A stretch of 64,000 bases of DNA, taken from Chryseobacterium glaciei. Its GTDB lineage: Bacteria > Bacteroidota > Bacteroidia > Flavobacteriales > Weeksellaceae. The notes beneath the pieces were generated by a model, which saw only the letters and a list, made by a program, of their open reading frames with translations, did no database searches and was not told the DNA's origin. Below are positions 9,154 through 18,540 of the stretch, piece by piece. Both the position numbers and the translations under genes were made by a program. The DNA lies in contig NZ_CP015199.1 in the NCBI RefSeq assembly GCF_001648155.1, forward strand, positions 558,001 to 622,000. The letters run 5' to 3'. Position 1 is the first letter of the stretch; each line of letters starts with the position of its first letter.

Positions 9154-9297
9154 TTTGTCATCCTGGAAGGATCTCAACAGTCGAAAAATGAAGAGTTCAA
9201 TATTATTTTTTTTGAGGTTGCTTCCTCACTTCGCTCTGCGCAATGACCTAAATTTGATCTATAATAGTTATTGTTGAGGCCCTTTCAGGATGACAAA
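9154..9297. repeat. 144-bp palindromic intergenic element
   Basis: Its ends form an imperfect 25-bp inverted repeat (TTTGTCATCCTGGAAGG... against ...CTTTCAGGATGACAAA), and the interior contains CTTCGCTCTGCGCAATGAC. Short pieces of the same family (TTTGTCGAAATGAC, CGTCAGAATGAC) also flank both Flavo-1-like RNAs in this window. No coding frame. Looks like a MITE or REP-type dispersed repeat. Confidence 0.6.
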
Positions 9298-9339
9298 GTT
9301 TGTGGGTAATTAGTGCTTCTAATTTTGAAAATAATGGCT

Positions 9340-9424
9340 ACAACCCTAGCCCCGATTGAAGAGAAAATCCTTTTTTGAAAAAAAAAGATTGCAACGGAAA
9401 GCGGGAAATAGCTCCTAAAAAGAA
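9340..9424 (+). ncRNA. Flavo-1-like small RNA, copy A
   Basis: Begins ACAACCCTAGCCCCGATTGA and ends GCGGGAAATAGCTCCTAAAA. The same framework (ACCCTAGCCC, GAT.GAA, then GGA.AGC.GGA, AGCTCCT) recurs at 26531 with a quite different interior, as expected of an RNA with conserved ends and a variable hairpin. CTAGCCC can pair with GGG.AATAG near the 3' end. I recall this pattern as the abundant flavobacterial Flavo-1 RNA motif, but could not check it against a model. It stands alone between divergent genes. Confidence 0.5.
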
Positions 9425-9564
9425 AGGAAGTTAGAAGCGGGGTGATGGGAGTTTACATGATTGAAATAATAGATTTCTCCTTTGTCGAAATGACAATATT
9501 CACACTATAAGTCTACAAATAGCTTAAAACGTAAAACTATGTTTTTACATTGCTTTAAAAACAT

Positions 9565-9572
9565 TAAATTTG
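9565..9572 (+). promoter_or_regulatory. Promoter box for alaS
   Basis: TAAATTTG followed by CAT, a full match to TAnnTTTG, 43 bp before the alaS start. A TTTTTACATTGC segment just upstream resembles part of the shared rtcB/rlaP promoter. Confidence 0.45.
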
Positions 9573-9615
9573 CATTTATCGAAAATTTGTAAAAAGCAAA
9601 GCAATATATATCATT

Positions 9616-12219
9616 ATGACATCACAAGAGATACGTCAAAAATTTTTAGATTATTTTAAAAGTAAAGAACACCTTATCGTTCCTTCGGCTCCAATTGTGC
9701 TGAAAGACGACCCTACCCTAATGTTTTCCAACTCTGGAATGACGCAGTTTAAGGATTTTTTCTTAGGCTACAAAACGCCTACCGCCCCAAGAATTGCCGA
9801 TACACAGAAATGTTTGAGAGTTTCAGGGAAGCATAATGACTTGGATGATGTAGGTAGAGATACTTATCACCACACCATGTTTGAAATGTTAGGAAACTGG
9901 TCTTTCGGTGATTATTTTAAAAAAGATGCTATTGCTTTTGCCTGGGAATTATTGACGGAAGTTTACGGAATTCCGAAAGAAAATTTATACGTAACCATTT
10001 TTGAAGGAGACGCTTCCGAGAACCTTGAAAGAGATCAGGCTGCTTATGATTACTGGAAAGCAGTAATTTCTGAAGACAGAATTATCAACGGAAATAAAAA
10101 AGATAACTTCTGGGAAATGGGAGCAAGCGGACCTTGTGGACCTTGTTCTGAAATCCATGTGGACTTAAGAACTCCGGAAGAAAAAGCTAAAGTTTCAGGA
10201 CTTGAATTGGTGAACAATGATCATCCTCAAGTTGTGGAAGTTTGGAATCTTGTATTCATGGAATTCAACAGAAAAGCTGACGGTTCTCTGGAAAAACTTC
10301 CTGCACAGCATGTGGATACAGGAATGGGCTTCGAACGTCTTTGTATGGCACTTCAAGGGAAGTCTTCCAACTATGATACAGATGTTTTCACTCCATTAAT
10401 TGCTAAAGTTGAAGAACTTTCAGGTAAAAAATATACCGGAATTTTAGAAGATGAAAAAGATATTGCCATCCGTGTTATAGTAGATCACATCAGAGCGGTT
10501 TCTTTTGCGATTGCAGACGGACAATTGCCTTCAAACGGAGGTGCAGGTTACGTGATCAGAAGAATTTTAAGAAGAGGAATTTCTTATTCTTACAGATTCT
10601 TAGATATGAAAGAACCTTTCCTTTACAAATTGGTTGCTGTTCTTAAAGATCAAATGGGATCAGTTTTCCATGAATTAGAAAAACAAGGAAAATTAGTTAC
10701 TGATGTTATTAAAAGTGAAGAAGAATCTTTCTTAAGAACAATTGAAACAGGATTAATTAGAGTTGATAAATTAATTCAGCAAACGATTGCAAATAATTCT
10801 AAGGTTTTACCAACTCAGGAAGTTTTCGAATTATACGATACTTACGGTTTCCCTGATGATTTAACAAGAATTATCGCTGAAGAAAAAGGTTTAACGATCG
10901 ATGAAAAAGGTTTTGAAGTTGCTTTAAATGAACAAAAACTTCGTTCAAAAGCGGATTCTGCTCAAAAAGTATACGATTGGGTAACATTAGAAGAAGGAGA
11001 AGAGAACTTCGTTGGTTACGATCAAATTGAAGCTGAAACACACATTACAAGATACAGAAAAGTAGAAAATAAAGACGGCGAATTTTATCAGGTTGTGTTG
11101 AGCAACTCTCCTTTCTACCCAGAAGGTGGTGGACAGGTTGGTGATAAAGGTGTTCTTGAAAATGCAACTGAAAGTTTCGAAGTATTAGAAACTAAAAAGG
11201 AGAACGGGTTAATTATTTCATTAATTAATGGTCTTCCGAAAGATGCAAGCGCTATTTTCTATGCTAAAGCAGATGCAACAGACAGAAAAAACTCTCAGGC
11301 TAATCACTCGGTGACTCACCTTTTGCATGAGGCTTTAAGAGATGTTTTAGGAACTCACGTTGAGCAAAAAGGTTCTTATGTTGGTCCTGAATATCTTCGT
11401 TTTGACTTCTCTCACTTCAATAAAATGACGGAGGAAGAATTGGCTTTGGTTGAAGAAAAAGTGAATGCAAAAATCAAAGAAAGCATTGCTTTACAGGAAT
11501 TTAGAAATATTCCGATCCAAGAAGCAATTGACAAAGGTGCAATGGCTTTGTTTGGTGAAAAATATGGTGACAGCGTGAGAATGATCCAGTTTGGAAGTTC
11601 AAAAGAACTTTGCGGTGGAACTCACGTTAAGAACACAAGCGAAATCGGTCATTTTAAATTGACTTCCGAAAGTTCTGCAGCAGCAGGAATCAGAAGAATT
11701 GAAGCGATCTCAGGTGATAAATCTGATGAATATTTCAAGAATTTAGAAAAGCAGGTTCTTGAGCTTTCTCAATTGTTGAAATCTAAAGATGTTGTACGAT
11801 CTATCGAGAAATTAATTGAGGAAAACGCATCATTGAAAGCTGAGGTTGAAGCATTCAAAAAAGAAAAAGCAAAAGGCGAAATCGGCGACTGGAAAGGTGC
11901 TTATGAGCAAAAAGGCGACAAATTACTTTTAGTGAAAAAAACTTCATTGGATTCCGGTTCAGTGAAAGATATCGTCTTCCAGTTGAAGAAAGAAATCCCA
12001 ACTTCTATAACGATTATCTTGTCAGACGCAGACGGAAAACCAATGATTACCGTTGGCGTTTCTGATGATTTAGCAGGAATTTATCAGGCTGGAGCACTTA
12101 TTAAAGAATTAGCAAAAGAAATCCAAGGCGGTGGTGGTGGAAACCCAGGTTTCGCAACTGCTGGAGGTAAAAACCTTGATGGCTTGGAGAATGCTTATCA
12201 AAAGGCTTTAAATATTTAA
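9616..12219 (+). CDS. alaS: Alanyl-tRNA synthetase
   Basis: An 867-residue class II synthetase that charges tRNA-Ala; length is normal. The catalytic domain occupies about 1-400 (RQKFLDYFKSKEH, HTMFEMLGNWSFGDYFK, GPCGPCSEIH). The editing domain follows, with the zinc ligands HSVTHLLHE near 567 and CGGTHV near 671. A coiled region (about 705-760) and a glycine-rich C-Ala domain ending GGGGGNPGFATAGG complete it. All expected parts are intact. It is transcribed alone, with a strong terminator after the stop. Confidence 0.98.
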   Translation: MTSQEIRQKFLDYFKSKEHLIVPSAPIVLKDDPTLMFSNSGMTQFKDFFLGYKTPTAPRIADTQKCLRVSGKHNDLDDVGRDTYHHTMFEMLGNWSFGDYFKKDAIAFAWELLTEVYGIPKENLYVTIFEGDASENLERDQAAYDYWKAVISEDRIINGNKKDNFWEMGASGPCGPCSEIHVDLRTPEEKAKVSGLELVNNDHPQVVEVWNLVFMEFNRKADGSLEKLPAQHVDTGMGFERLCMALQGKSSNYDTDVFTPLIAKVEELSGKKYTGILEDEKDIAIRVIVDHIRAVSFAIADGQLPSNGGAGYVIRRILRRGISYSYRFLDMKEPFLYKLVAVLKDQMGSVFHELEKQGKLVTDVIKSEEESFLRTIETGLIRVDKLIQQTIANNSKVLPTQEVFELYDTYGFPDDLTRIIAEEKGLTIDEKGFEVALNEQKLRSKADSAQKVYDWVTLEEGEENFVGYDQIEAETHITRYRKVENKDGEFYQVVLSNSPFYPEGGGQVGDKGVLENATESFEVLETKKENGLIISLINGLPKDASAIFYAKADATDRKNSQANHSVTHLLHEALRDVLGTHVEQKGSYVGPEYLRFDFSHFNKMTEEELALVEEKVNAKIKESIALQEFRNIPIQEAIDKGAMALFGEKYGDSVRMIQFGSSKELCGGTHVKNTSEIGHFKLTSESSAAAGIRRIEAISGDKSDEYFKNLEKQVLELSQLLKSKDVVRSIEKLIEENASLKAEVEAFKKEKAKGEIGDWKGAYEQKGDKLLLVKKTSLDSGSVKDIVFQLKKEIPTSITIILSDADGKPMITVGVSDDLAGIYQAGALIKELAKEIQGGGGGNPGFATAGGKNLDGLENAYQKALNI

Positions 12220-12242
12220 TACCACATAAATACACAAAACTA

Positions 12243-12273
12243 AAACAGAAACTTTCGAGTTTCTGTTTTTTTA
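12243..12273 (+). terminator. Terminator after alaS
   Basis: Perfect 11-bp stem AAACAGAAACT/AGTTTCTGTTT with a stable TTCG loop and a T-run. Confidence 0.88.
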
Positions 12274-12294
12274 TTATCTTTCAAAAAAATTACC

Positions 12295-13047
12295 ATGAAA
12301 AAACTCTTAATTATTGGCTTTACATCACTTTTACTATGGTCTTGTAAATCAAAGAATGACAAAATTCAGGATTTTGTTAAAACATATAATGCATCCTCTT
12401 CTATGATCAGCAATTATATGATAAAATCTACAAAAGCCATCTCTTCAGGTCCAGACGAAATAACAATTGAGATCAATACCAACAACCAGGAATCTGACGA
12501 ATTGGAATCCGGAATGATCACTTCATCTCTACCCGAACTTATTGGCCAGGGTATTAAAAGTGAACGTTCAGGAAACGAACTTCTTGAAAGTGGAGTAAAA
12601 TTTAAATTAAAAATCATCAATGCCGACGGAAAGGTTATTGCTAACCAGACAGTAGATAAAAACAACCTTAAAGGTAATGCTTCGGATAGTTTCAAATCTG
12701 TTGTAGCCGGAAATCCTAAAGCTTCGGAACTGAATACCATCCTTGAAGTATTCAACAAAAACCTTCCGATGGAAGATAAAGCAACAGGAACAAAGGTGAT
12801 GAGCATTAAAGCCGATGAACAAAACAATATTGTATATACTACCGAAGTTCCGGACAGCTATAAGACTATGCTAGAAGCAGAAGGAGCAGATCAGGTTTTA
12901 AAAGATGAAATGCTAAGAATGCCTCAGGTAAGACAAATATTGACTAAAACTGAAGCTCTTGGTGTGAAAAATCTTAAGTATAAGTATATAGATACAAAAG
13001 GTAAAACCGTTAAAGAAATTACAATTTCAAAAGAAGACTTGAAATAA
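12295..13047 (+). CDS. Lipoprotein of unknown function
   Basis: A 250-residue protein with a lipoprotein signal (LLLWSCKSK, Cys near 17). The remainder is rich in Asn, Lys and Glu with no motif that I recognise; two segments (VKFKLKIINADGKVIANQTV and LKYKYIDTKGKTVKEITI) are alternating polar/hydrophobic and probably beta strands. The stop shares a base with the start of the next gene (TAATG), so the two form an operon. Probably outer-membrane or periplasmic. Confidence 0.75.
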   Translation: MKKLLIIGFTSLLLWSCKSKNDKIQDFVKTYNASSSMISNYMIKSTKAISSGPDEITIEINTNNQESDELESGMITSSLPELIGQGIKSERSGNELLESGVKFKLKIINADGKVIANQTVDKNNLKGNASDSFKSVVAGNPKASELNTILEVFNKNLPMEDKATGTKVMSIKADEQNNIVYTTEVPDSYKTMLEAEGADQVLKDEMLRMPQVRQILTKTEALGVKNLKYKYIDTKGKTVKEITISKEDLK

Positions 13048-13733
13048 TGGATAATAAACCTGTTTGGCGAACGATTTTAAGTGTTGCCTTTGGTCTTTTT
13101 GCGCTTGTAAGACTTGCAATGACTTGTAATAAAATGTCTAGCAATTCCTCTTCTTCAAGTAATTATCAGACGCAAACGTATCAAAATATGACTAGCGCAA
13201 TTGAAGATAGTAAAAATAATTACCAAAATAATATTCAGGATCTATCGAATGATATTTTTTATGAAAGCTATGACAGCATCAGTAAATTAGGTGATTCAGA
13301 AATGGCTATTTATCGTATAAAAAAGGTAAAAAAAGATACTCTTTTGCCATTAGATCTTACCGCTAAAATAAATATTGATGCTAATAGTTATATTCAAAAG
13401 AACTTTGATGACTCCTTAAAACTTGCCGTAAAATTACCTGATAACACTTCTATTTTCATGCATAGTTATGAATCTAAGAACGGCGATGTATTGGACAATT
13501 TGAAATCTCTGAAAAAGAAAAAAGATATTCAGAATATATCATTAAAACTTGATGAACCTAATTCTAAGTTTGTAAGCTACAATTACAAACAGAACGGAAA
13601 AAAATATAATGGATATGCACTGATCTCCAAAGAGGACGGACAATACACATCTATAGAATTTGAAAATAATAAGCTCTCGAAGGACGAACTTGAAATGAAA
13701 ACATTTGTTTTTCTATCACAACTTACAAAATAA
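13047..13733 (+). CDS. Single-helix membrane protein of unknown function
   Basis: A 228-residue protein with one hydrophobic segment at about 8-27 (ILSVAFGLFALVRLAMTC), a Ser/Asn/Gln-rich linker, and a soluble domain from about 70. It is coupled to the lipoprotein gene by a one-base overlap and followed by a terminator. No recognised domain. Confidence 0.72.
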   Translation: MDNKPVWRTILSVAFGLFALVRLAMTCNKMSSNSSSSSNYQTQTYQNMTSAIEDSKNNYQNNIQDLSNDIFYESYDSISKLGDSEMAIYRIKKVKKDTLLPLDLTAKINIDANSYIQKNFDDSLKLAVKLPDNTSIFMHSYESKNGDVLDNLKSLKKKKDIQNISLKLDEPNSKFVSYNYKQNGKKYNGYALISKEDGQYTSIEFENNKLSKDELEMKTFVFLSQLTK

Positions 13734-13740
13734 TAAAAAT

Positions 13741-13766
13741 GCTCGAAAATTTCGGGCGTTTTTCTT
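13741..13766 (+). terminator. Terminator after the two-gene operon
   Basis: Stem GCTCGAAA/TTTCGGGC (one G-T pair), then a T-rich tail. Confidence 0.78.
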
Positions 13767-13820
13767 TTTCATCCAAGATTTTCTCTATTAAAAATCATTT
13801 GAATATCAATGATTAAAACT

Positions 13821-13850
13821 TTTCCAACACAATAAATATTATTACTTTTG
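13821..13850 (+). promoter_or_regulatory. Promoter of the DUF5686 gene
   Basis: TTT at 13821-13823, 19 bp spacer, then TACTTTTG at 13843-13850. This is the Bacteroidetes -33/-7 arrangement with the expected spacing, and the start codon follows 16 bp later. Confidence 0.55.
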
Positions 13851-13866
13851 ACGTAGTTTTTTTTAC

Positions 13867-16281
13867 ATGAAAAGGGTTTTACTGTTTATATTTTTCTTGA
13901 TCTCTATTTTTGGTTTTTCACAATCAAAAATTAAGGTAGTAGATGATGCTAGTAAAATTCCCGTTCCCAATGCCAAAGTGTTTTGTAATGACAAATTATT
14001 GGGAGAAACAGACGCTCAAGGTATTTTAGAATTTAAGTCAAAATGCAAAAGCATTACCGTTCAAGCATCTCAATATCAAAAAGAAACATCCGTTGTTGAA
14101 AATGATATGACCGTTTCTTTGATCAAAAAATCTTCAAAAACCACAGCCATTGAAGAAATTATTATTGAAGATAAAAGTGATCCGAGAGCTTTAGAAATCC
14201 TTAAAAAAGTCAATCAGTTATTTACAAAAAATTCACCGAAAAGTTTAGAATCTTACACCTACAAATCCTACGAAAAAATTTCATTGGATATTGATGAAGA
14301 CAGTATTTCTCAGTTCAATCAGTTCTTTGAAGAAAATAACTTATTCAAGAAAAAAAGAGAAAAAGATTCGTTAAATAATATTTCGGCAAGACAGATATTT
14401 TCAAAAAGTAAATTATTCCTTTGGGAAAGGGCTCAGGAATTTTTATTTTCAAAAAAATATGGTGAAAAGATCAATATTCTGGATAACAGAATTTCGGGTC
14501 TTAAACAACCCATTTATGAGATGATCGCCCTGCAGCAAAGCAATAGAGATAAAATTCCCAATCAGCTTAAACAGGAAAACAGAGGATTATACAGATTCTT
14601 TTTAACGGATACTCTTGAGATGGATGGGAGAAAAAATTTCGTCATCCGTTTTCGTGAAGTGAATTACAAAAAACCCGATAAAAAAAGAAAATACAACGGA
14701 GCTATTTATATTGATACTGAAACTTACGGGATCAAAAAAATAGAAAACTTCAGCAAGAATAAAAACGACGGAATCATTACCAGCACATGGATTTTCTATA
14801 ACAACAAGTGGTTTTTGGCTCACGAAACCGTAAAACTCCGAATGAATAAAATGGCAATGCAGGAAGACAAAAAAAGTCATTCTGAAGACGAGCCAGAGAA
14901 AATTGATAAAAGAAGTTTCGGGACTTATGCCTTTCTATCTTCAAAATATTTTGATTTTAAATCGCCTATTGAAGAGGATTCCAAAGATTTTAAAGGGTAT
15001 ACTTTCGCTGTGAAAAATGCAGACGGAAGGTCGCTTGATTTATACAGAACAGAGCCTTTGACAGATAGAGAAAAAAACACCTATACTACGATCGACAGTC
15101 TTGGGAAAAAATACAATATTGATAATAAAGCAAGAATATTAACAGGCTTAATTAATGGACAGATCAGAGCAGGAATTGTAGATTTTGCCGTTGACGAAAT
15201 CGTTAATTTTAATTCTTATGAAGGTTTCAGATTTGGGTTAAAAGCAAAACTTAATGAAAATTTTAATCCCTATTTTTCTCCTGATTATTACTTTGCGTAT
15301 GGTCTTAAGGATGACAAATGGAAATACGGTATCGGACTGGATATTAAAACTACTTTAGATAAAAATTCTTTTTTCAGGATCGATTATTATAACGATGTTA
15401 CCGCTTCGGGAGAATTCTACAGAAGACTCTGGAACTTTAAAATGAGGATGATGAACTATGGAAATAATATTAATAATGATAAATATTTCCATTACCGAGG
15501 TGCTTCCGTTTCTTATCTGAATGATGTTACCAACGGACTGACGCTGGTTTTCGCAGCAAAAAGAAATTATGAAGAAGCATTGTTTGATTATCAGTTCAGA
15601 AACAGCGGTCCGGCTTTTGAAAATTTCAACACGTTATTTACCTTAAAATATTCTCCGAATTCAACTAATATTATGACTCCGCAAGGAAAATCTATTGTTG
15701 ATCAAAAATATCCTGAACTGTATTTCAATTATGAACAAAGTTTTAAAATATTAGGTGGAGACTTTAATTATACCCGTTTTGATGCTCTTTTTGTTCATAA
15801 TTTTAAGACAATGCTCGGAACTACTGGTGTAAGATTTTATGGCGGAATGGTTTTCGGTGAAGCTCCCATCTGGAAGAATTTCACGATGAACGGTCTGGCC
15901 TCGCCAAGAAGAGATTTTAATTTCAACTTAACTTCTTTCCTAGGTTTCGCCACTTTGGAAGGCGGAAAATACTATAACGATAAATTCGTAGCCTATTATT
16001 TCACACACAAACTTCCTTGGTATTTTAAAAGTTTCGGGCAGAATGTTTCAAGCTTTGATTTTGTGTTAAGAGGAACCATCGGAGACATGAAACACCCTGA
16101 ATATCATCAGTTCAACTTCAGAAAGTTAGATCATTTGTATCAGGAAGTTGGCTTGGAGTGGACAAATTTCCTTTCCAGCTATTTCAATTTAGGAATATTC
16201 TACAGAGTCGGTTACTATACAACTCCGAATTTTAAACAGAACTTTGCGATACAGTTTAAACTTAAATTATTAGAGTTTTAA
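13867..16281 (+). CDS. DUF5686 outer-membrane protein with carboxypeptidase-like regulatory domain
   Basis: An 804-residue exported protein with a signal peptide ending FGFSQS. Residues about 20-90 form a CarboxypepD_reg-like beta domain (IPVPNAKVFCNDKLLGETDAQG), common at the start of Bacteroidetes outer-membrane proteins. The rest matches the DUF5686 family, and its second half is rich in aromatic alternating strands ending FAIQFKLKLLEF, as expected of an outer-membrane barrel. Role unknown. No TonB box is evident. Confidence 0.8.
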   Translation: MKRVLLFIFFLISIFGFSQSKIKVVDDASKIPVPNAKVFCNDKLLGETDAQGILEFKSKCKSITVQASQYQKETSVVENDMTVSLIKKSSKTTAIEEIIIEDKSDPRALEILKKVNQLFTKNSPKSLESYTYKSYEKISLDIDEDSISQFNQFFEENNLFKKKREKDSLNNISARQIFSKSKLFLWERAQEFLFSKKYGEKINILDNRISGLKQPIYEMIALQQSNRDKIPNQLKQENRGLYRFFLTDTLEMDGRKNFVIRFREVNYKKPDKKRKYNGAIYIDTETYGIKKIENFSKNKNDGIITSTWIFYNNKWFLAHETVKLRMNKMAMQEDKKSHSEDEPEKIDKRSFGTYAFLSSKYFDFKSPIEEDSKDFKGYTFAVKNADGRSLDLYRTEPLTDREKNTYTTIDSLGKKYNIDNKARILTGLINGQIRAGIVDFAVDEIVNFNSYEGFRFGLKAKLNENFNPYFSPDYYFAYGLKDDKWKYGIGLDIKTTLDKNSFFRIDYYNDVTASGEFYRRLWNFKMRMMNYGNNINNDKYFHYRGASVSYLNDVTNGLTLVFAAKRNYEEALFDYQFRNSGPAFENFNTLFTLKYSPNSTNIMTPQGKSIVDQKYPELYFNYEQSFKILGGDFNYTRFDALFVHNFKTMLGTTGVRFYGGMVFGEAPIWKNFTMNGLASPRRDFNFNLTSFLGFATLEGGKYYNDKFVAYYFTHKLPWYFKSFGQNVSSFDFVLRGTIGDMKHPEYHQFNFRKLDHLYQEVGLEWTNFLSSYFNLGIFYRVGYYTTPNFKQNFAIQFKLKLLEF

Positions 16282-16326
16282 ATATGAGTAATCCGTAATT
16301 AGTAATGAGCAATTAATAAAATTTAA

Positions 16327-16563
16327 ATGAAAACAATACAAATAAAAGCAGAGCAGTTTTTTGAATTATTAAGATTAAAAGACACGCCAATGTGGGAGAT
16401 TTTTGCACAAATGATTGATGGAGAAGAAAAAGAGATCGTCTTTTTAGATAACGAAGACAAAGTACTTTTCAACTATGTTTTACCTTCAAATAAAGAAAAA
16501 TTAGAAGAAGACAGAAAAGAATTCTCAAAGCAGTTTTCTGAAAAATTGGCTAACTTTAATTAA
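16327..16563 (+). CDS. Small acidic protein of unknown function
   Basis: A 78-residue protein, strongly charged, with no signal peptide or membrane segment (KAEQFFELLRLKDTPMWEIF at the start, a Lys/Glu-rich C-terminus). It sits 15 nt before the M28 peptidase gene and is probably co-transcribed with it. No recognised family. Confidence 0.62.
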   Translation: MKTIQIKAEQFFELLRLKDTPMWEIFAQMIDGEEKEIVFLDNEDKVLFNYVLPSNKEKLEEDRKEFSKQFSEKLANFN

Positions 16564-16578
16564 AATTAAAAAAGCACG

Positions 16579-18048
16579 ATGAAAAAACAGTATTTATTAT
16601 CAATTTTAAGTTTGATCATTTTCGGTTTGGGAAATGCTCAAAACTACAAAAAACCTTTGGTTTCAGCCATTAAAGAAACAGATCTTAGAAAAGATATGTA
16701 CGAATTGGCCGCCGATCAATTCTGGGGACGTGAAGCCGGAACTTTAGATGAATTAAAAGTTTCCATGTGGTTGGCCGACAAAACCAAGGAAGCAGGAATG
16801 AAACCCGCCGGAGACAACGGAACTTTCTTCCAGTTTTTTGACATGTACAGACATCTGATCATCCCGCAAAGCAGCTTGAAAATTGGTGATAATCAATTAA
16901 AATTATGGAAAGATTTCCTTGTAGCAGAACCCGTAAATGCGAATATCGATTCTGAAATTGTCTATGCAGGAACAACCGAACCTGAAGATTTATCTAAATT
17001 AAATATAAAAGGAAAAATTCTTGCGATCAACGCATCCGATAAGAACATCGACAAAGAAATGACTCTTTTCATAAGAAGGTATCCCGGATTTGTAAGGACT
17101 AAATATTACAACAAAGCACTTGAATTAGGCGCAAAAGCAATCATTTTCATCACAGACGATATTTCTGAGAAAAGCTGGGTTGAAGTTCTTCCTCAAATGA
17201 CAAGAGGAGCTTACGGAGTTGAAGGCTTAAGAGAAAAAGTAACGAATAATATTCCTGTTCTTTGGATTAAAAAAGAAAATGCAAATTGGGTAAAAAACAA
17301 TCCTAAAATTTCTTTAAACCTCATCACAGAAACCTATAAATATCCTTCTGTAAACATCATCGGAAAAATCGACGGAACCGATCCGAAATTAAAAGATGAA
17401 TATGTCTTACTCAGTGGTCACCAAGATCATGACGGAATAAGACATCCCGTAAAAAATGACACGATCTACAACGGAGCCGATGACAATGCAAGTACTTGTG
17501 TTGCGATGTTAGCAATGGCTAGAGCTTACAAAAAACAGCCGGGAAAAAGAAGTATTTTATTTGTTTTCCACGGAGCTGAAGAAAGAGGATTATTGGGTTC
17601 AAGATGGCACGCCGTTCACCCTGTTGTTCCGAAAGAAAAGATTGTTGCTGTTTTGAATGGCGATATGATCGGAAGAAATGATAATAATGAAGCCGCTTTA
17701 TTAGGAGGAAATGCGCCTCATAAAAACTCCGAAGAATTAGTTAAAATGGCCGAAGATGCCAATAATGAAAGTACAAAATTTAAATATCTGAAAGATTGGG
17801 ACTCTCCTAGTCATGCTGAATATTTTTATTTCAGAAGCGATCATCTTCCTTATGCGAAAGCGGGAATTCCTGCGATATTTTTCACGAGCGTTTTGCACGA
17901 TCAATATCACACTCCACAAGACGAATCTGAAAACATCAACTATAAAAAACTCTATAAAATGACCGAATGGATGTACAGAACTTCTTGGAAAGTAGCCAAT
18001 GAAGCGGAACGTCCGAAAGTGATTTCTAATTTTACCTTAGAGAGATAA
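16579..18048 (+). CDS. M28 family zinc aminopeptidase, exported
   Basis: A 489-residue peptidase with a signal peptide ending LGNAQN. The C-terminal half carries the two-zinc site of family M28: SGHQDHD, GADDNAS, GAEERG, NGDMIG and the final HDQYHTPQDE. A PA-domain-like insert lies between, at about 110-250. Such enzymes release N-terminal residues from peptides, here probably in the periplasm or outside. One divergence: GADDNAST has Thr where most have Gly. A terminator follows the stop. Confidence 0.92.
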   Translation: MKKQYLLSILSLIIFGLGNAQNYKKPLVSAIKETDLRKDMYELAADQFWGREAGTLDELKVSMWLADKTKEAGMKPAGDNGTFFQFFDMYRHLIIPQSSLKIGDNQLKLWKDFLVAEPVNANIDSEIVYAGTTEPEDLSKLNIKGKILAINASDKNIDKEMTLFIRRYPGFVRTKYYNKALELGAKAIIFITDDISEKSWVEVLPQMTRGAYGVEGLREKVTNNIPVLWIKKENANWVKNNPKISLNLITETYKYPSVNIIGKIDGTDPKLKDEYVLLSGHQDHDGIRHPVKNDTIYNGADDNASTCVAMLAMARAYKKQPGKRSILFVFHGAEERGLLGSRWHAVHPVVPKEKIVAVLNGDMIGRNDNNEAALLGGNAPHKNSEELVKMAEDANNESTKFKYLKDWDSPSHAEYFYFRSDHLPYAKAGIPAIFFTSVLHDQYHTPQDESENINYKKLYKMTEWMYRTSWKVANEAERPKVISNFTLER

Positions 18049-18072
18049 TTCAACGCTAATAAGGTCAATAAT

Positions 18073-18099
18073 AAAAGCTGAGTTTTTTACTCGGCTTTT
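18073..18099. terminator. Bidirectional terminator
   Basis: Stem AAAAGCTGAG/CTCGGCTTTT with one G-T pair, lying between the convergent peptidase and ACT-domain genes. Confidence 0.88.
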
Positions 18100-18103
18100 A
18101 TTA

Positions 18104-18517
18104 TTATACATCAAATAAATGTGCTGTTTTAGAAAGCTTTTTAAGTTCTGTCATTGTATTATCCGCATCATCCACAGAAACAAAAATATGGTCATGAAAA
18201 TATCCTGCAATCACATTACAGCTAATATTTTTAGAAGTAAGTGCTTTGGAAAATGCAGCCGTTAAACCCACTGCTTCAAGCGAAGAATGAATTTCTAAAG
18301 TAATCCACGAAGCGACAAATTCATATTTGAAATGTAGCTGATCGGCCAATTCTTTTTTAATAATCAAAGTAATACTCTCTTGTTCTTTAAAGAAACAAAT
18401 GATTTCATTCAGATCAATATTGGGTAATTTTTCTACGGTACAGAAAACATATTCACCTTCATTTAAATGAGGTTTCATGGATTGCAATAATGTTTTGAGA
18501 TCTTTTTCTCCTGTCAT
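18104..18517 (-). CDS. ACT-domain protein
   Basis: A 137-residue cytoplasmic protein. Residues about 60-130 (SWITLEIHSSLEAVGLTAAFSKALTSKNISCNVIAGYFHDHIFV) match the C-terminal ACT-like fold of the small ACT_7 group; the first half is a related beta/alpha unit. ACT folds usually bind amino acids, but this one is not attached to an enzyme and its ligand is unknown. It follows folP by 23 nt in the same direction. Confidence 0.75.
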   Translation of the reverse strand: MTGEKDLKTLLQSMKPHLNEGEYVFCTVEKLPNIDLNEIICFFKEQESITLIIKKELADQLHFKYEFVASWITLEIHSSLEAVGLTAAFSKALTSKNISCNVIAGYFHDHIFVSVDDADNTMTELKKLSKTAHLFDV

Positions 18518-18540
18518 AATATGTTTTTATTAATTGTTTT

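Noticed and set aside
12414..12827. Minus-strand open frames within the 12295 lipoprotein gene
   Set aside because: Shadows produced by codon usage; they lack start context and overlap a gene with a clear signal peptide.
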